From NCBI GenBank assembly GCA_019057775.1, contig JAHLWT010000274.1, positions 1 through 64,000 on the forward strand: a stretch of DNA of 64,000 nucleotides, read 5' to 3'. The stretch is from Promethearchaeota archaeon. GTDB lineage: Archaea; Asgardarchaeota; Lokiarchaeia; Sigynarchaeales; SOKP01. Positions within the stretch are counted from its first letter, which is position 1, and every line of letters begins with the position of its first letter. Shown here in pieces: positions 30,361-39,238 of this stretch. The translations under genes were made by a program, and so were the position numbers. The notes beneath the pieces were generated by a model that did not search any database, was not told where the DNA came from, and was given only the letters and a program-made list of their open reading frames with translations.

Positions 30361-30618
30361 TTACACTTTTTCCTTTTTAACATAACGATAATAATTTACC
30401 TTTTTAACAGTTGTATTGGAATCCCTGATAATTTTGATGATATCCCCTTCTTTTGCTCCAATAGCGATTGCGACCGGATCTTTTTCAAATACCTGAGGTA
30501 AATCATTAACTTCTATATTATATTTATCTAAAAGTTGTTGTGATTCATCTTTAGTCAATAGAACATGTTTAGGTACGAATTTATGGAGTAAAACATCGAT
30601 TTGTTTCTTCTTTGTCAA
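30361..30618 (-). CDS. rpoH: DNA-directed RNA polymerase subunit H
   Basis: 85 residues matching the C-terminal domain of eukaryotic Rpb5. LHKFVPKHVLLTKDESQQLLDKYNI and the DPVAIAIGAKEGDIIKI core are diagnostic. Immediately upstream of rpoB in a leftward operon. Confidence 0.96.
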   Translation of the reverse strand: MTKKKQIDVLLHKFVPKHVLLTKDESQQLLDKYNIEVNDLPQVFEKDPVAIAIGAKEGDIIKIIRDSNTTVKKVNYYRYVKKEKV

Positions 30619-30724
30619 GGAAAAATCTTCTCTTTTTGCAAATTATAAAATAAGAAATCATTCTTTTCTAAAAAATTTTATCATTATACTTTACTAATTT
30701 TGATTGAGGATTAAATAAAATCTC

Positions 30725-31357
30725 TTAATTTTCAAAGCATTTAAAAACCCAATAGCCGCTCCTTTTACATATAATTTCAATTTTTTCATCTTGAAAAGTA
30801 TTTTTAAAATAGTTTAGAATGAACAATGCACCCATTTTCTTCTTTATCACAAATTGGAGTACTCCATTAGGCTTTAAATAGCTTGGAATGTGAGAAATGA
30901 GTTCTAAAAAGCTCTTTCTTCCTTGTCGTAAGGGAGGATTAATATATATTCCATCGAACTTCAGATCTGTATTCTCAATTGGTTCAAAATAACTTCCATA
31001 AAAAGTTTTTGTTTTTCCTGTTCTATTTGGTATATTTATATTAATATTTTCTCTAGTACACCAAATTGCTCGTTTGTTAATATCAATTAAATAAACAGTA
31101 CTCTGTGGTGAATTATAAGCTAGTACAATCCCTATGGGACCATATCCGCATCCTAAATCTAATAATGTTGTTGATCCTGACGGAATAAACATATGCTCAA
31201 TAAAAACCTTAGTGCCTAAATCTATCTTTTTAAAAGAGAAAACTCCAGTAATAGTTTTAAATATAAAAAGATGTCTTCTGAGACTTTCGGATATAGTATA
31301 AATTTTAACATTTACATCGGGTAACCGACTATAGTAATGGTTTTTATTATCCTTCAT
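30725..31357 (-). CDS. RsmC-like class I methyltransferase
   Basis: 210 residues. SAM-binding motif I is LLDLGCGYGPIG and motif IV INPPLRQGRKS (NPP-type, exocyclic amine methylation of guanine), typical of the RsmC/MTS domain; rRNA or tRNA is the likely target. ATG 31357 is chosen; 31369 is also open and would start 5 bases after the cbf5 stop. Cotranscription with cbf5 is likely. Confidence 0.85.
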   Translation of the reverse strand: MKDNKNHYYSRLPDVNVKIYTISESLRRHLFIFKTITGVFSFKKIDLGTKVFIEHMFIPSGSTTLLDLGCGYGPIGIVLAYNSPQSTVYLIDINKRAIWCTRENININIPNRTGKTKTFYGSYFEPIENTDLKFDGIYINPPLRQGRKSFLELISHIPSYLKPNGVLQFVIKKKMGALFILNYFKNTFQDEKIEIICKRSGYWVFKCFEN

Positions 31358-31374
31358 AACAAAAAACATATTTT

Positions 31375-32385
31375 CTATATTACGCCTTTCTTATCATCCC
31401 AACGGGGATATATTCCTCTTTCCATAAAGATCTTATTTGTTTTTATTAAAATTCCTGATTTTGCTTTAAAAATGTGCATCGCATCCTTCAAGGCAGTACC
31501 AAAACCAATTAATTCTTTTTTTAAAGTCATTAGCGCTACAAATGTGTTTGTCTTTATCCTCGCGTCAATATAACATACTCCAGCAGAAGCTAAATCTGCT
31601 CCGTGACATAAAGCATCTACTGCCGTATCCCTAACATAGATCTTCGGAACGTGGGAAACCATCTTCTCCATAGGATGTATAATCTTTTTTAAATAATAAT
31701 CTTCTCCTTCAATTTGGTAGAGGGAATAGGAATCCTTTAGATTTTGAAGTGTTATCAAATTCTCCTCTTTAAAATTCCCAACTCTGGTTCTCCTTAGTTC
31801 TAGCATATGACCTCCAGAACAAAGAGCTTCTCCAATATCAAAACAAAGCTTTCTAATATATGTCCCAGATTCACAACCTACTCGAAACAACACATGATTA
31901 TTATTAACTTCGATAACTTCACTATAATAAATTTCCCTAATTCTTAACTTTCTTACAACCGAAGATTTCAAAGGAGGTCTTTGATAAATCCTCCCTGTAA
32001 ATAACTTGAATATTTTTTCGATTTTTTTCTTTTCTTCGGGTTTATGTAAATACAACACACCAACATATTCTTTCCCTGCACTTAGAAGTGCTGATAATAC
32101 TCTCGTTGCTTTTCCAAGAGCACATGGTAAAACCCCAGTAACCTTTGGATCCAACGTACCCCCATGACCAGAATTTGAAATCCCTAAAATTTTTCTAACC
32201 CATGAAACTACTTCATGGCTAGTAGGGCCACTTAGTTTATCTAAATTTATAACACCATACTGAAGAAGTGAATCAATACTTCTGTTTTCTGGCTTACATC
32301 CATATTTTGGGTTAGATTCATCTTGAGATTTAACTAAAAGTTGCTCAGATTCGTCAGATGGCAATTGAGATGTGAAATTTCCCAT
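31375..32385 (-). CDS. truB: Pseudouridine synthase Cbf5 (archaeal TruB, H/ACA RNP catalytic subunit)
   Basis: 336 residues. The catalytic domain has GHGGTLDPKVTGVLP with the catalytic Asp, CESGTYIRKLCFDIG, and LRRTRVGNF. The C-terminal 85 residues form a PUA domain (GADLASAGV). Guided by H/ACA RNAs with Nop10, Gar1 and L7Ae, it modifies rRNA; it can also make Psi55 in tRNA. Confidence 0.95.
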   Translation of the reverse strand: MGNFTSQLPSDESEQLLVKSQDESNPKYGCKPENRSIDSLLQYGVINLDKLSGPTSHEVVSWVRKILGISNSGHGGTLDPKVTGVLPCALGKATRVLSALLSAGKEYVGVLYLHKPEEKKKIEKIFKLFTGRIYQRPPLKSSVVRKLRIREIYYSEVIEVNNNHVLFRVGCESGTYIRKLCFDIGEALCSGGHMLELRRTRVGNFKEENLITLQNLKDSYSLYQIEGEDYYLKKIIHPMEKMVSHVPKIYVRDTAVDALCHGADLASAGVCYIDARIKTNTFVALMTLKKELIGFGTALKDAMHIFKAKSGILIKTNKIFMERGIYPRWDDKKGVI

Positions 32386-32497
32386 ATAAAATAGAACAGA
32401 TTGATTAATTATGTATTTATAAATTTAAGGATCTCATAAACTTTTCTTAAAACACTATTCAGGTGAAAAAAACTGGTTTTTATTTGTAGAAAAATAA

Positions 32498-32601
32498 CGG
32501 GCTATAGGGGAATTGAACCCCTGACCTTTCTTTTTAAGGAAGAAATTACCTTAAATGTCAGGTTAAAAGCCTGCTGCGCTACCTGCCTGCGCCAATAGCC
32601 C
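32498..32601 (-). tRNA. tRNA-Lys(TTT) with a ~30-nt intron after the anticodon stem
   Basis: The acceptor GGGCTAT pairs with ATAGCCC. The D stem is GCGC/GCGC, and the anticodon stem-loop GCAGG-CTTTTAA-CCTG has anticodon TTT (32565-32567). The T arm AGGGG-TTCAATT-CCCCT is complete. The gene is 104 nt where about 74 are expected. The surplus lies 3' of the anticodon stem, around the variable loop, and contains a 7-bp hairpin (TTTAAGG/CCTTAAA, 32533-32555). The usual 37/38 site does not work because CCTG directly follows the loop. Exact splice sites are not resolved. CCA is not encoded. Confidence 0.85.
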
Positions 32602-32726
32602 ATAAAATAACATACTTTTAAATCAATCTTAAATGCATAGAAATAAATCAATTATAATATAAAAATTTTACTCAATCGAGATTATCTTCTTAAATTTTTA
32701 TAATTTTTACAAGTAAATACTGAAAA

Positions 32727-33752
32727 TTAATCTGGTTTACTGAAATGCTCAAACCCATGACCAGATAATTTATTAACTTCCCCATCTTTTAATATAAATA
32801 TTCCTTTATCTGAGATTACCTGTCCAATTTTAATAACTTTACCACCCTTAGCTCGAATTACTTTTCGGGCTTTATTATAATCTTCCAGATCTATAACAAA
32901 TAAATGAATAAATTCCTCTCCTCCATTGAGTACTACATCTTCTAAAGAAATGTTAAATTCATTTGCATATTGAAATGCCTCTGAATCGATTAACTCTTCA
33001 TTAAAAAAGATTTTAAATCCCAGATTTGGATTTGTTATCATTAAATCTAGCAGAGATTTCGAAAGACCATCTGAAGAATCTATGCTTGAAACTGAAATCT
33101 TTCTTTCAGATAATATAAATGCTTCTATTCCAGAAATTTCTGGTTCTAATACACTTTTAATTGATCTTTTATACTTTTTAAAATCCTCGAGATTATCCTT
33201 TTTATTAAGCAGAATGTCAAATCCTACTCCTGTCAACCCAAATTTGTTATTGGCAATTAAAATGTCTCCGGGTTTAATCCCTTTTCTATATATAATCTCC
33301 GATGGTTTTTTAAAGCCAAAGACAGTTGGATTTATGATTAATTCTTTTGTTTTATTAATATCTCCGCCGATATAATCAAGATTAAACTTCATACAACAAT
33401 CAATAATCCCTGTTATTAGCTCAATGAAATCTACTTCTCTTAACAATTTTGGCAATCCTAAAGAAATTATTATCCCTTTTGGCTTAACACCCTTTACAAT
33501 TAAATCACTTACATTCATTATAACAGATTTTCTTCCAATTTGATAAGCACTCATCTGTGGGGGGGCATCTGTAGAAGAAACTAACATATCTGAATTTAAA
33601 ACAAGATGATGCTCTAAACTTTCTTCTTTGAGATTATAAAAAAAAGAGTCATCATTTAACAAAACTTTACCAGTTTTTTTTAAAATTAATTCTTCAATAA
33701 GTTTTATAAGTCTTGTTTCACCAATATTTCCAATCTGAGAATTACTATTCAT
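32727..33752 (-). CDS. thiL: Thiamine-monophosphate kinase
   Basis: 341 residues of the PurM/ThiL ATP-binding fold; phosphorylates TMP to TPP. Seen are NSDMLVSSTDAPPQMSAYQIGRK (metal-binding Asp), NVSDLIVKGVKPKG, YIGGDINKTKELIINPTVFG, and SSIDSSDGLSKSL. It is flanked by two tRNA genes. Confidence 0.9.
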   Translation of the reverse strand: MNSNSQIGNIGETRLIKLIEELILKKTGKVLLNDDSFFYNLKEESLEHHLVLNSDMLVSSTDAPPQMSAYQIGRKSVIMNVSDLIVKGVKPKGIIISLGLPKLLREVDFIELITGIIDCCMKFNLDYIGGDINKTKELIINPTVFGFKKPSEIIYRKGIKPGDILIANNKFGLTGVGFDILLNKKDNLEDFKKYKRSIKSVLEPEISGIEAFILSERKISVSSIDSSDGLSKSLLDLMITNPNLGFKIFFNEELIDSEAFQYANEFNISLEDVVLNGGEEFIHLFVIDLEDYNKARKVIRAKGGKVIKIGQVISDKGIFILKDGEVNKLSGHGFEHFSKPD

Positions 33753-33819
33753 TAAATAAAATTTAAAATTTTGTGATAATTATAGTTTATGAATTAATTT
33801 GTTTAATGAAAAATATCAT

Positions 33820-33952
33820 GCCTCTGTGGCTTAGTGGTATTAGAAAAAGCTAAAAGCTTTCTTTGCTAAAAGCAGTAGATTCGTAATCTGCGTGTCGGGG
33901 GTTCGATTTGTAATCGGAATTTCCCCATTTCAAGAAAATCCCCCCAGAGGCT
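33820..33952 (+). tRNA. tRNA-Thr(CGT) with two non-canonical introns
   Basis: The acceptor GCCTCTG pairs with CAGAGGC. Anticodon stem GTAGA/TCTGC with loop TTCGTAA gives anticodon CGT (33882-33884). The gene is 133 nt, about 59 too long. One insertion (about 28 nt) lies in the D arm, where GCTAAAAGC occurs twice. The other splits the T loop: GGGGGTTCGA (to 33906) and ATCCCCC (from 33938) join to a perfect T arm once 31 nt are removed. No insertion is at the canonical 37/38 site. Confidence 0.85.
33907..33937 (+). other. T-loop intron of tRNA-Thr
   Basis: 31 nt. Its ends can form a bulge-helix-bulge: T stem GGGGG/CCCCC, a 3-nt bulge AAT, helix TTC/GAA, a 3-nt bulge GAT, then TTG/CAA. This is the substrate shape of the archaeal splicing endonuclease, with a central helix of three rather than four base pairs. 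Confidence 0.65.
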
Positions 33953-33956
33953 CTAT

Positions 33957-34970
33957 TTATACCTCTTTGGCAACGACGTAACGCTTTATCATTTGTAAAG
34001 CGAGCATGTTAAAAGCATCGTTTACATTTTCTCCAGTCTTAGCTGAAGCTTCAAAATATGATAAATTCAACTTTTTAGCAAGGTTTTCTCCCTCTTCCTT
34101 AGTTACCTGTCGATCTTCCACTAAATCAACTTTATTTCCAACCAAGATTAAGGATATATTTTTAGATGCACTCAATATCTCTTTAAACCATTTTTCAATA
34201 CTATTAAAAGTATCTTTCCTGGTAACATCGAAAACCAAGATTCCTGCTTCTGAGTTGGATAAATATATTTGCCTTACACGTTGAAATTGTGCCTGGCCTG
34301 CTAAATCCCATATGACGAATCGAACTTTTGATTCCAAACCTTCAAAATCGCATTCTTTTTTCATTATAGAAGTACCAATAGTTGATTTATAATCAGTTTG
34401 AAATAAATCATCTACAAATCGATGCACCATACTTGTTTTTCCAACTCCACCTTCACCTCCTAAGATTAATTTATATGCGTATTCCCCTGATTGGATTTTT
34501 ATTATCTGAAGTTTATCTACTTTTCTTTCAATATTTTGACCAGTGTTACTATTAATTAACTTTGGAATTACAGGGCTGACAGTTCTTCCATCAAAAATAC
34601 GAGCAATCTTCTCTGCGGCTAAGTATGCATAGGGGAAGACTGGATCAACCATTGCTATCGCCTTTAATACCGTTACAAAAATCGCTTCAGGACCTGCTTC
34701 ACAAAATATAAACCGATGATCTTCAGTATCAAACGTTCCTGTTCCAAAAGAACCTGAACTAAATTCTTCTGTTATTCTAGTTAAAACAGGCTCGACTAAA
34801 GCACTAACACCACCAATAACGTCTTCTTCTACTTCTGTCTCTGAAGAGCCTTTTAGGGCTGACATGACCAAACCTTCTCTGTTTACAATTAGAGCAGCAA
34901 TTAAATTTTCTCCAATCCCTTGTTTATACCAATCAAGTAAAGCTTCCAATTTTTTTCGATCAACAGACAT
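33957..34970 (-). CDS. Roadblock/LC7 domain fused to a Ras/Rab-like small GTPase
   Basis: 337 residues. Residues 1-125 are a Roadblock/LC7 domain (LEALLDWYKQGIGENLIAALIVNREGLVMSA ... ALVEPVLTRI ... IFVTVLKAIAMVDP). After a 35-residue linker comes a complete G domain: GGEGGVGKTSMV, switch I TIGTS, WDLAGQAQF, NKVD, SASAKTGEN-type G5 (ASAKTG). No lipidation motif at the C terminus (VVAKEV). Roadblock proteins are GTPase partners and GAP subunits (MglB, Ragulator), so a regulator fused in cis to its GTPase is a plausible reading. It ends 4 bases from tRNA-Thr, tail to tail. Confidence 0.92.
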   Translation of the reverse strand: MSVDRKKLEALLDWYKQGIGENLIAALIVNREGLVMSALKGSSETEVEEDVIGGVSALVEPVLTRITEEFSSGSFGTGTFDTEDHRFIFCEAGPEAIFVTVLKAIAMVDPVFPYAYLAAEKIARIFDGRTVSPVIPKLINSNTGQNIERKVDKLQIIKIQSGEYAYKLILGGEGGVGKTSMVHRFVDDLFQTDYKSTIGTSIMKKECDFEGLESKVRFVIWDLAGQAQFQRVRQIYLSNSEAGILVFDVTRKDTFNSIEKWFKEILSASKNISLILVGNKVDLVEDRQVTKEEGENLAKKLNLSYFEASAKTGENVNDAFNMLALQMIKRYVVAKEV

Positions 34971-35127
34971 GAACTTTAAAACCTTAAAAGTTTGTTTTTA
35001 ATTGCAATATAAAAAAATAAAATCTATTATTTTTTATAATAAGTTTCTCTTAAAAATTTATAGAAAACGATAAATTCTAAAAAAATATTTCAATATCAAT
35101 TTAACAATTTTAACAAAAAAAAATTTT

Positions 35128-35270
35128 GCAGGAGTTGCCAAGCCTGGTCTACGGCGCTAGAATATAATGCTTTGAGCATTAATGGCGTAACTGAGGTTCT
35201 AGTGACAAAGGTCTTCTTCGTTGGGCTTACCATGCAGGCCGAATCGTGGGTTCGAATCCCACCTCCTGCA
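35128..35270 (+). tRNA. tRNA-Leu(GAG) with two introns
   Basis: Class II tRNA. The acceptor GCAGGAG pairs with CTCCTGC, D stem GCC/GGC, and T arm GTGGG-TTCGAAT-CCCAC. Anticodon stem halves CTAGA and TCTAG are separated by 36 nt; the 3' end of that stretch, CTGAGGT, is a proper loop with anticodon GAG (35193-35195), so about 29 nt are inserted at the 31/32 junction. The gene is 143 nt against about 86 for Leu, so roughly another 28 nt must be inserted in the variable arm (35203-35245). Confidence 0.82.
35162..35190 (+). other. Intron at the 5' edge of the tRNA-Leu anticodon loop
   Basis: 29 nt containing a hairpin with a 7-bp stem (TAATGCT/AGCATTA) and a 3-nt loop. Removal restores a seven-base anticodon loop CTGAGGT on the CTAGA/TCTAG stem. 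A shift of one base either way fits equally. Confidence 0.6.
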
Positions 35271-35477
35271 TCAATTGTCTCCTTATTTTGATTTAATAAG
35301 ATATCACAACATAATTTTAGAAAATAGTATTTTAAGATAGGTTTTAATCTCTATTATCATCAAAAATTCAAAACCCATACATTCGGTAAAGGATACTTCT
35401 GATAAATGTTCACCTGAAATTTTAAATGGTAGTTTAAATATTTTCATTCAAGCTTTAAGAAGTATAGTATAAAGAAT

Positions 35478-38400
35478 TTAGAAGAAATCAGAAAGCTTAT
35501 GCTGCTTTATCCTGGGATTATTTGTTAGACTTTCAACATATTCTTCTATTAATTCCATACGCTGTTTAGTATAATAATCCAAACTAAATTCTTTGACAAG
35601 TTTTAACGCCCGAGGAATATATTTTTCTATACCACCACGATTTACAGTAAGAATAACATTGTTTCCACATTTAGGACATTTTCCACTATTCGATATTGGA
35701 GGCCGTCTAAATTTTTCATTACATTTAACACATCGAAAACCCTGCACACTGAATTTCCTTAGGTTCCCTAATATATCAGGATTAAAATGAGTTGATAATA
35801 GTTTTTCAGCTACTAGCTTTGCTTTTACTGGCTTAATAAGTTTAGCGAGATATAACTGCGCTTCAATTTTATCATCAATAGTCTCATATAATTTATAAGC
35901 TGTGGTGGTAGGACCCTCGTTAATATCATCAGTTGGAATATTATAACCAAAATGCTCGTATTGTTCAGATGTTCCTAAACGGTTTTTAACAAGTCCCATA
36001 ACCTTTTCTATGTCAGAAGGTGATGAATACCTTTCAGTTGCTTTATAAAATTCTAAAGGATATTGAAATAATGTATCAATATTGTGGGCTTCCCCATCAA
36101 TTTCATTGGGATCAATTTTTGTACCGATTACTAAAGTGGCATCCATTCTACCACCTATTCTACTGGGAAGATAATGTCTGGAAAAATTTAATAAAGGATC
36201 TAAAAGCAACATTATTCCATCTTCGTCACCATCACAATTCCGTCTTTTTGAAGCATGCCAGTAAGGGTGTGCATATATAGATCTAGCAGGAGTAAAACCA
36301 ATAATCCTACCAATTATTCCGGCACTAGTATGAGGAGCTAAACCTACCACTAAATGGCCTATAAGTTCTTCCTTGGTCGTTATATTATAATATCGTTCTA
36401 ATTTGTAAAATAACTCTAATTCATCATCCAAGAAATTCGCTACTTTCACAAAATAATCACCACAATCATTAGAAAGAACAATATCTTGAACTTTTAACTC
36501 TAATATTTGATTCTCATTTACGAGAGATTCTTCGTTGATACCTTCAGAATAACCGAGTTCTCTTAGTGTTTTTATAGAAGTACCGATCTCCTTCGGTTTA
36601 AAATGTGTTAACGGTATATCAGTTGCATCATATCTAATTTCAGCAGTCTTATATACTAAAACATTATTTTTGGCTCTCAAAATTCCTTTTTCAATAGGTT
36701 CTGGAACTTTATATTCATTTGTCAAACCGATTATACCTTTTATTTTCTTTGGTAATTGGAGATTCAATGATTTTAAAACTGAATTAACATGTTGCTTAAT
36801 ATTAAATTTTGCTTCAGCAGACGTTCTCAGTAATCCTTGGCATTTAGAACATCGTTCTTCAAAAGGTTGATATAAACAATTACACCTTGGGCATATCTTC
36901 TGAATTTTAGTTGTAGATCCACAAAAATTACACTTATTGAAGATAGTAACTCTTTTACATTTAGTACATACTTTTCTACACACGTCAATTTTGATTTTAC
37001 CTGCTTCTACCACGTTTTCTTTACTTATAAACTCTACTGACTTTCTTCCTTTTTGTTTAAATTCATTTTCACTTTGCTTTTTTAATTGGTGTTCCATTGC
37101 TTTTTCTAATAACCTTGAATTTCCAACTACATCACTTAAAGGGAATAAGGTATGGATTCCTTTCATACTTTTTCTCTCTGATTTTTCTGGGCGCCCCATA
37201 CGTGATCCCATAAAATAGGGTGCCTTATTTTTGATTTTAAGAGAAGATAATTTATAAAAATAAGTAAAAACATCATTTTCTGCTTCAAAGGTTATTGTGT
37301 TCTTATTTTCTAACTTAAAAATTGTTCTATAAATAATACTCTTTTCTTTACTAAATATTATTTTGTTATCCTCGATTTTATGGAGCACAAATGCCTTCTC
37401 CAAAATTTTTTTAATTCCTTTTTCATACATTAAGGTAATTCTTCCTTCAGCTTCAGAGTAGTTTTTAATAAAAAAATTACTAAGCAGATCCAACTCTTCT
37501 GTTGTAATATTACCCCAATAATCTAAATATGCAGGATGCAGAGGAATATTAAACTTTTTAGAAAGTATTAAAGCCTCTTCAGCAGAGGGGATATTCTCAA
37601 AAGGATTTTTAATATAGCTTTCTATTTTTTCATCCGTAATATCCATTTTCTTAATAGATTGTTCTAATTCCAAAGCCCACCATTCTTCTACATATCCAGA
37701 AGGCACTAATTTATGGTTATTTTCATTGAATTCACCAAAACCAAAAAGTATATCACCAATAAACAAAATTTTCTTAATCCTATTAAAGATTTGTTTTGCC
37801 TTCTTAATGCTTGATACTTTAATCACATTACCATTTTTCAATTTTACAATTGGAGGTTCGATATAATTTACTGGACAGATGCATGTACTTTTTCCCGGGC
37901 GTTCAATTCTTAGCTGAGTACCAATTGCAACAAATCCATCTAAAATAACCATTGTTGCTGGGTGCAATCCCCCTGCTGCTAATCCAGTATTTCGAGATCT
38001 CCCGTATCTTATTCTATGACCTCCTACCTCCGACGGATGGCTGAATACAGAGCGTCCAGCAATGATATCTGCTACATATTTTGAATTAGGGGGGATCTTA
38101 ATCTCCCGTTTTTGTTGGTTAATCTCTTTTTTTTCTTTCTTACTCTGTTTCTGACTAATTTTTTTCAATTCTACTAGCCAATCCCATCCTTCTACTTTCA
38201 TAGCCTTGGCAATCTTAAGTAATTTTGGTGCTTTTAGTAGAATTCCATCATTTAAAACAAGACACGCTCCTCCTCTTATTTTGTTTGTTTCTATCCGCGG
38301 TAGATCTCTAAAAGCTGAAACTTCTTCATTTTCAGTGGAATCTCCATTAATTTCAACAGGTAAATGCTTTACAGCAAATCTTATTTCCTGGTTTGAAGAT

Positions 38401-38999
38401 GGATATTGTAAATGAACTAATCTGTCATATAATTTGACTTCTTCAACATACCTGCCAGTTTCTCCTTCAGTAGCTTCATATTTTGGAATATTCGACTTCA
38501 CTCTAACATAATCCGCAATCAACACACAAAGCGCTGCAGTAGTACCTCCTGCTGCTCTAATTGGTCCCGCAAAATATAAAGATAAATATTTTTTACCTGA
38601 TTGGTCTTCTCTGATTAGGATCTTAGATATCCCCTCAAGAGGAGCACTTACAACTCCCATTGTTTTTATTGCTAATCCAACTCTGATTGCTCTTTCAACT
38701 CTTTTTTCTAATGATTCAATGCTACCAATTTTCTTATCTAAAATATCAGAAACTACTCTAAAAACAAGTTCATCTTCAGTCAATCCTTTCAATTTTAAAT
38801 CCCGTATAACGGCCGCAACTCCCTTTGGACCTACGAGTTTTTCTACCCTACCAGCTAAGTCTTTAGCTTGAGGGGATTCTACAAATAGTTCTGGATCAAA
38901 TCCTCTTTCCCTTGCTTTTTCTGCAAGACTATAACACTGGTCTACTTGCATTTGAATGCCTTTAAAATATTGTTTCATCCTATTACTTATATTTGACAT
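35478..38999 (-). CDS. polC: DNA polymerase D large subunit DP2
   Basis: 1173-residue catalytic subunit of the archaeal replicative polymerase PolD. Early blocks include FAGPIRAAGGTTAALCVLIADYVR and ATEGETGRYVEEV; the catalytic site is RRNCDGDEDGIMLLLD. Two zinc modules are visible (CTKC ... CNFC ... CPRC ... CSKC at about 690-745, and CVKC ... CPKC near 1090). The C terminus QHKLSDFF is a PCNA-interacting box. No intein interrupts it. Divergent from the small-subunit gene. Confidence 0.97.
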   Translation of the reverse strand: MSNISNRMKQYFKGIQMQVDQCYSLAEKARERGFDPELFVESPQAKDLAGRVEKLVGPKGVAAVIRDLKLKGLTEDELVFRVVSDILDKKIGSIESLEKRVERAIRVGLAIKTMGVVSAPLEGISKILIREDQSGKKYLSLYFAGPIRAAGGTTAALCVLIADYVRVKSNIPKYEATEGETGRYVEEVKLYDRLVHLQYPSSNQEIRFAVKHLPVEINGDSTENEEVSAFRDLPRIETNKIRGGACLVLNDGILLKAPKLLKIAKAMKVEGWDWLVELKKISQKQSKKEKKEINQQKREIKIPPNSKYVADIIAGRSVFSHPSEVGGHRIRYGRSRNTGLAAGGLHPATMVILDGFVAIGTQLRIERPGKSTCICPVNYIEPPIVKLKNGNVIKVSSIKKAKQIFNRIKKILFIGDILFGFGEFNENNHKLVPSGYVEEWWALELEQSIKKMDITDEKIESYIKNPFENIPSAEEALILSKKFNIPLHPAYLDYWGNITTEELDLLSNFFIKNYSEAEGRITLMYEKGIKKILEKAFVLHKIEDNKIIFSKEKSIIYRTIFKLENKNTITFEAENDVFTYFYKLSSLKIKNKAPYFMGSRMGRPEKSERKSMKGIHTLFPLSDVVGNSRLLEKAMEHQLKKQSENEFKQKGRKSVEFISKENVVEAGKIKIDVCRKVCTKCKRVTIFNKCNFCGSTTKIQKICPRCNCLYQPFEERCSKCQGLLRTSAEAKFNIKQHVNSVLKSLNLQLPKKIKGIIGLTNEYKVPEPIEKGILRAKNNVLVYKTAEIRYDATDIPLTHFKPKEIGTSIKTLRELGYSEGINEESLVNENQILELKVQDIVLSNDCGDYFVKVANFLDDELELFYKLERYYNITTKEELIGHLVVGLAPHTSAGIIGRIIGFTPARSIYAHPYWHASKRRNCDGDEDGIMLLLDPLLNFSRHYLPSRIGGRMDATLVIGTKIDPNEIDGEAHNIDTLFQYPLEFYKATERYSSPSDIEKVMGLVKNRLGTSEQYEHFGYNIPTDDINEGPTTTAYKLYETIDDKIEAQLYLAKLIKPVKAKLVAEKLLSTHFNPDILGNLRKFSVQGFRCVKCNEKFRRPPISNSGKCPKCGNNVILTVNRGGIEKYIPRALKLVKEFSLDYYTKQRMELIEEYVESLTNNPRIKQHKLSDFF

Positions 39000-39238
39000 A
39001 AATTATCATAATTTGAAGATTTATAGAAATCGATTAAGTGTAACATAAGTATATTATACTTATTTTCACATTTTAATTAAAATCATTTATTAATGAGCTA
39101 TTTCAAATATAAATTTAAAGAGGAGGGCAATTTTCTATAGTCTTATATTATAAAAGCAATTTTGTTTTCACTTTAATAATAAATGATTTAATTTTATGGG
39201 CTTATAATAATAATAATTCTTCTTGAGACTGTAGAAAA

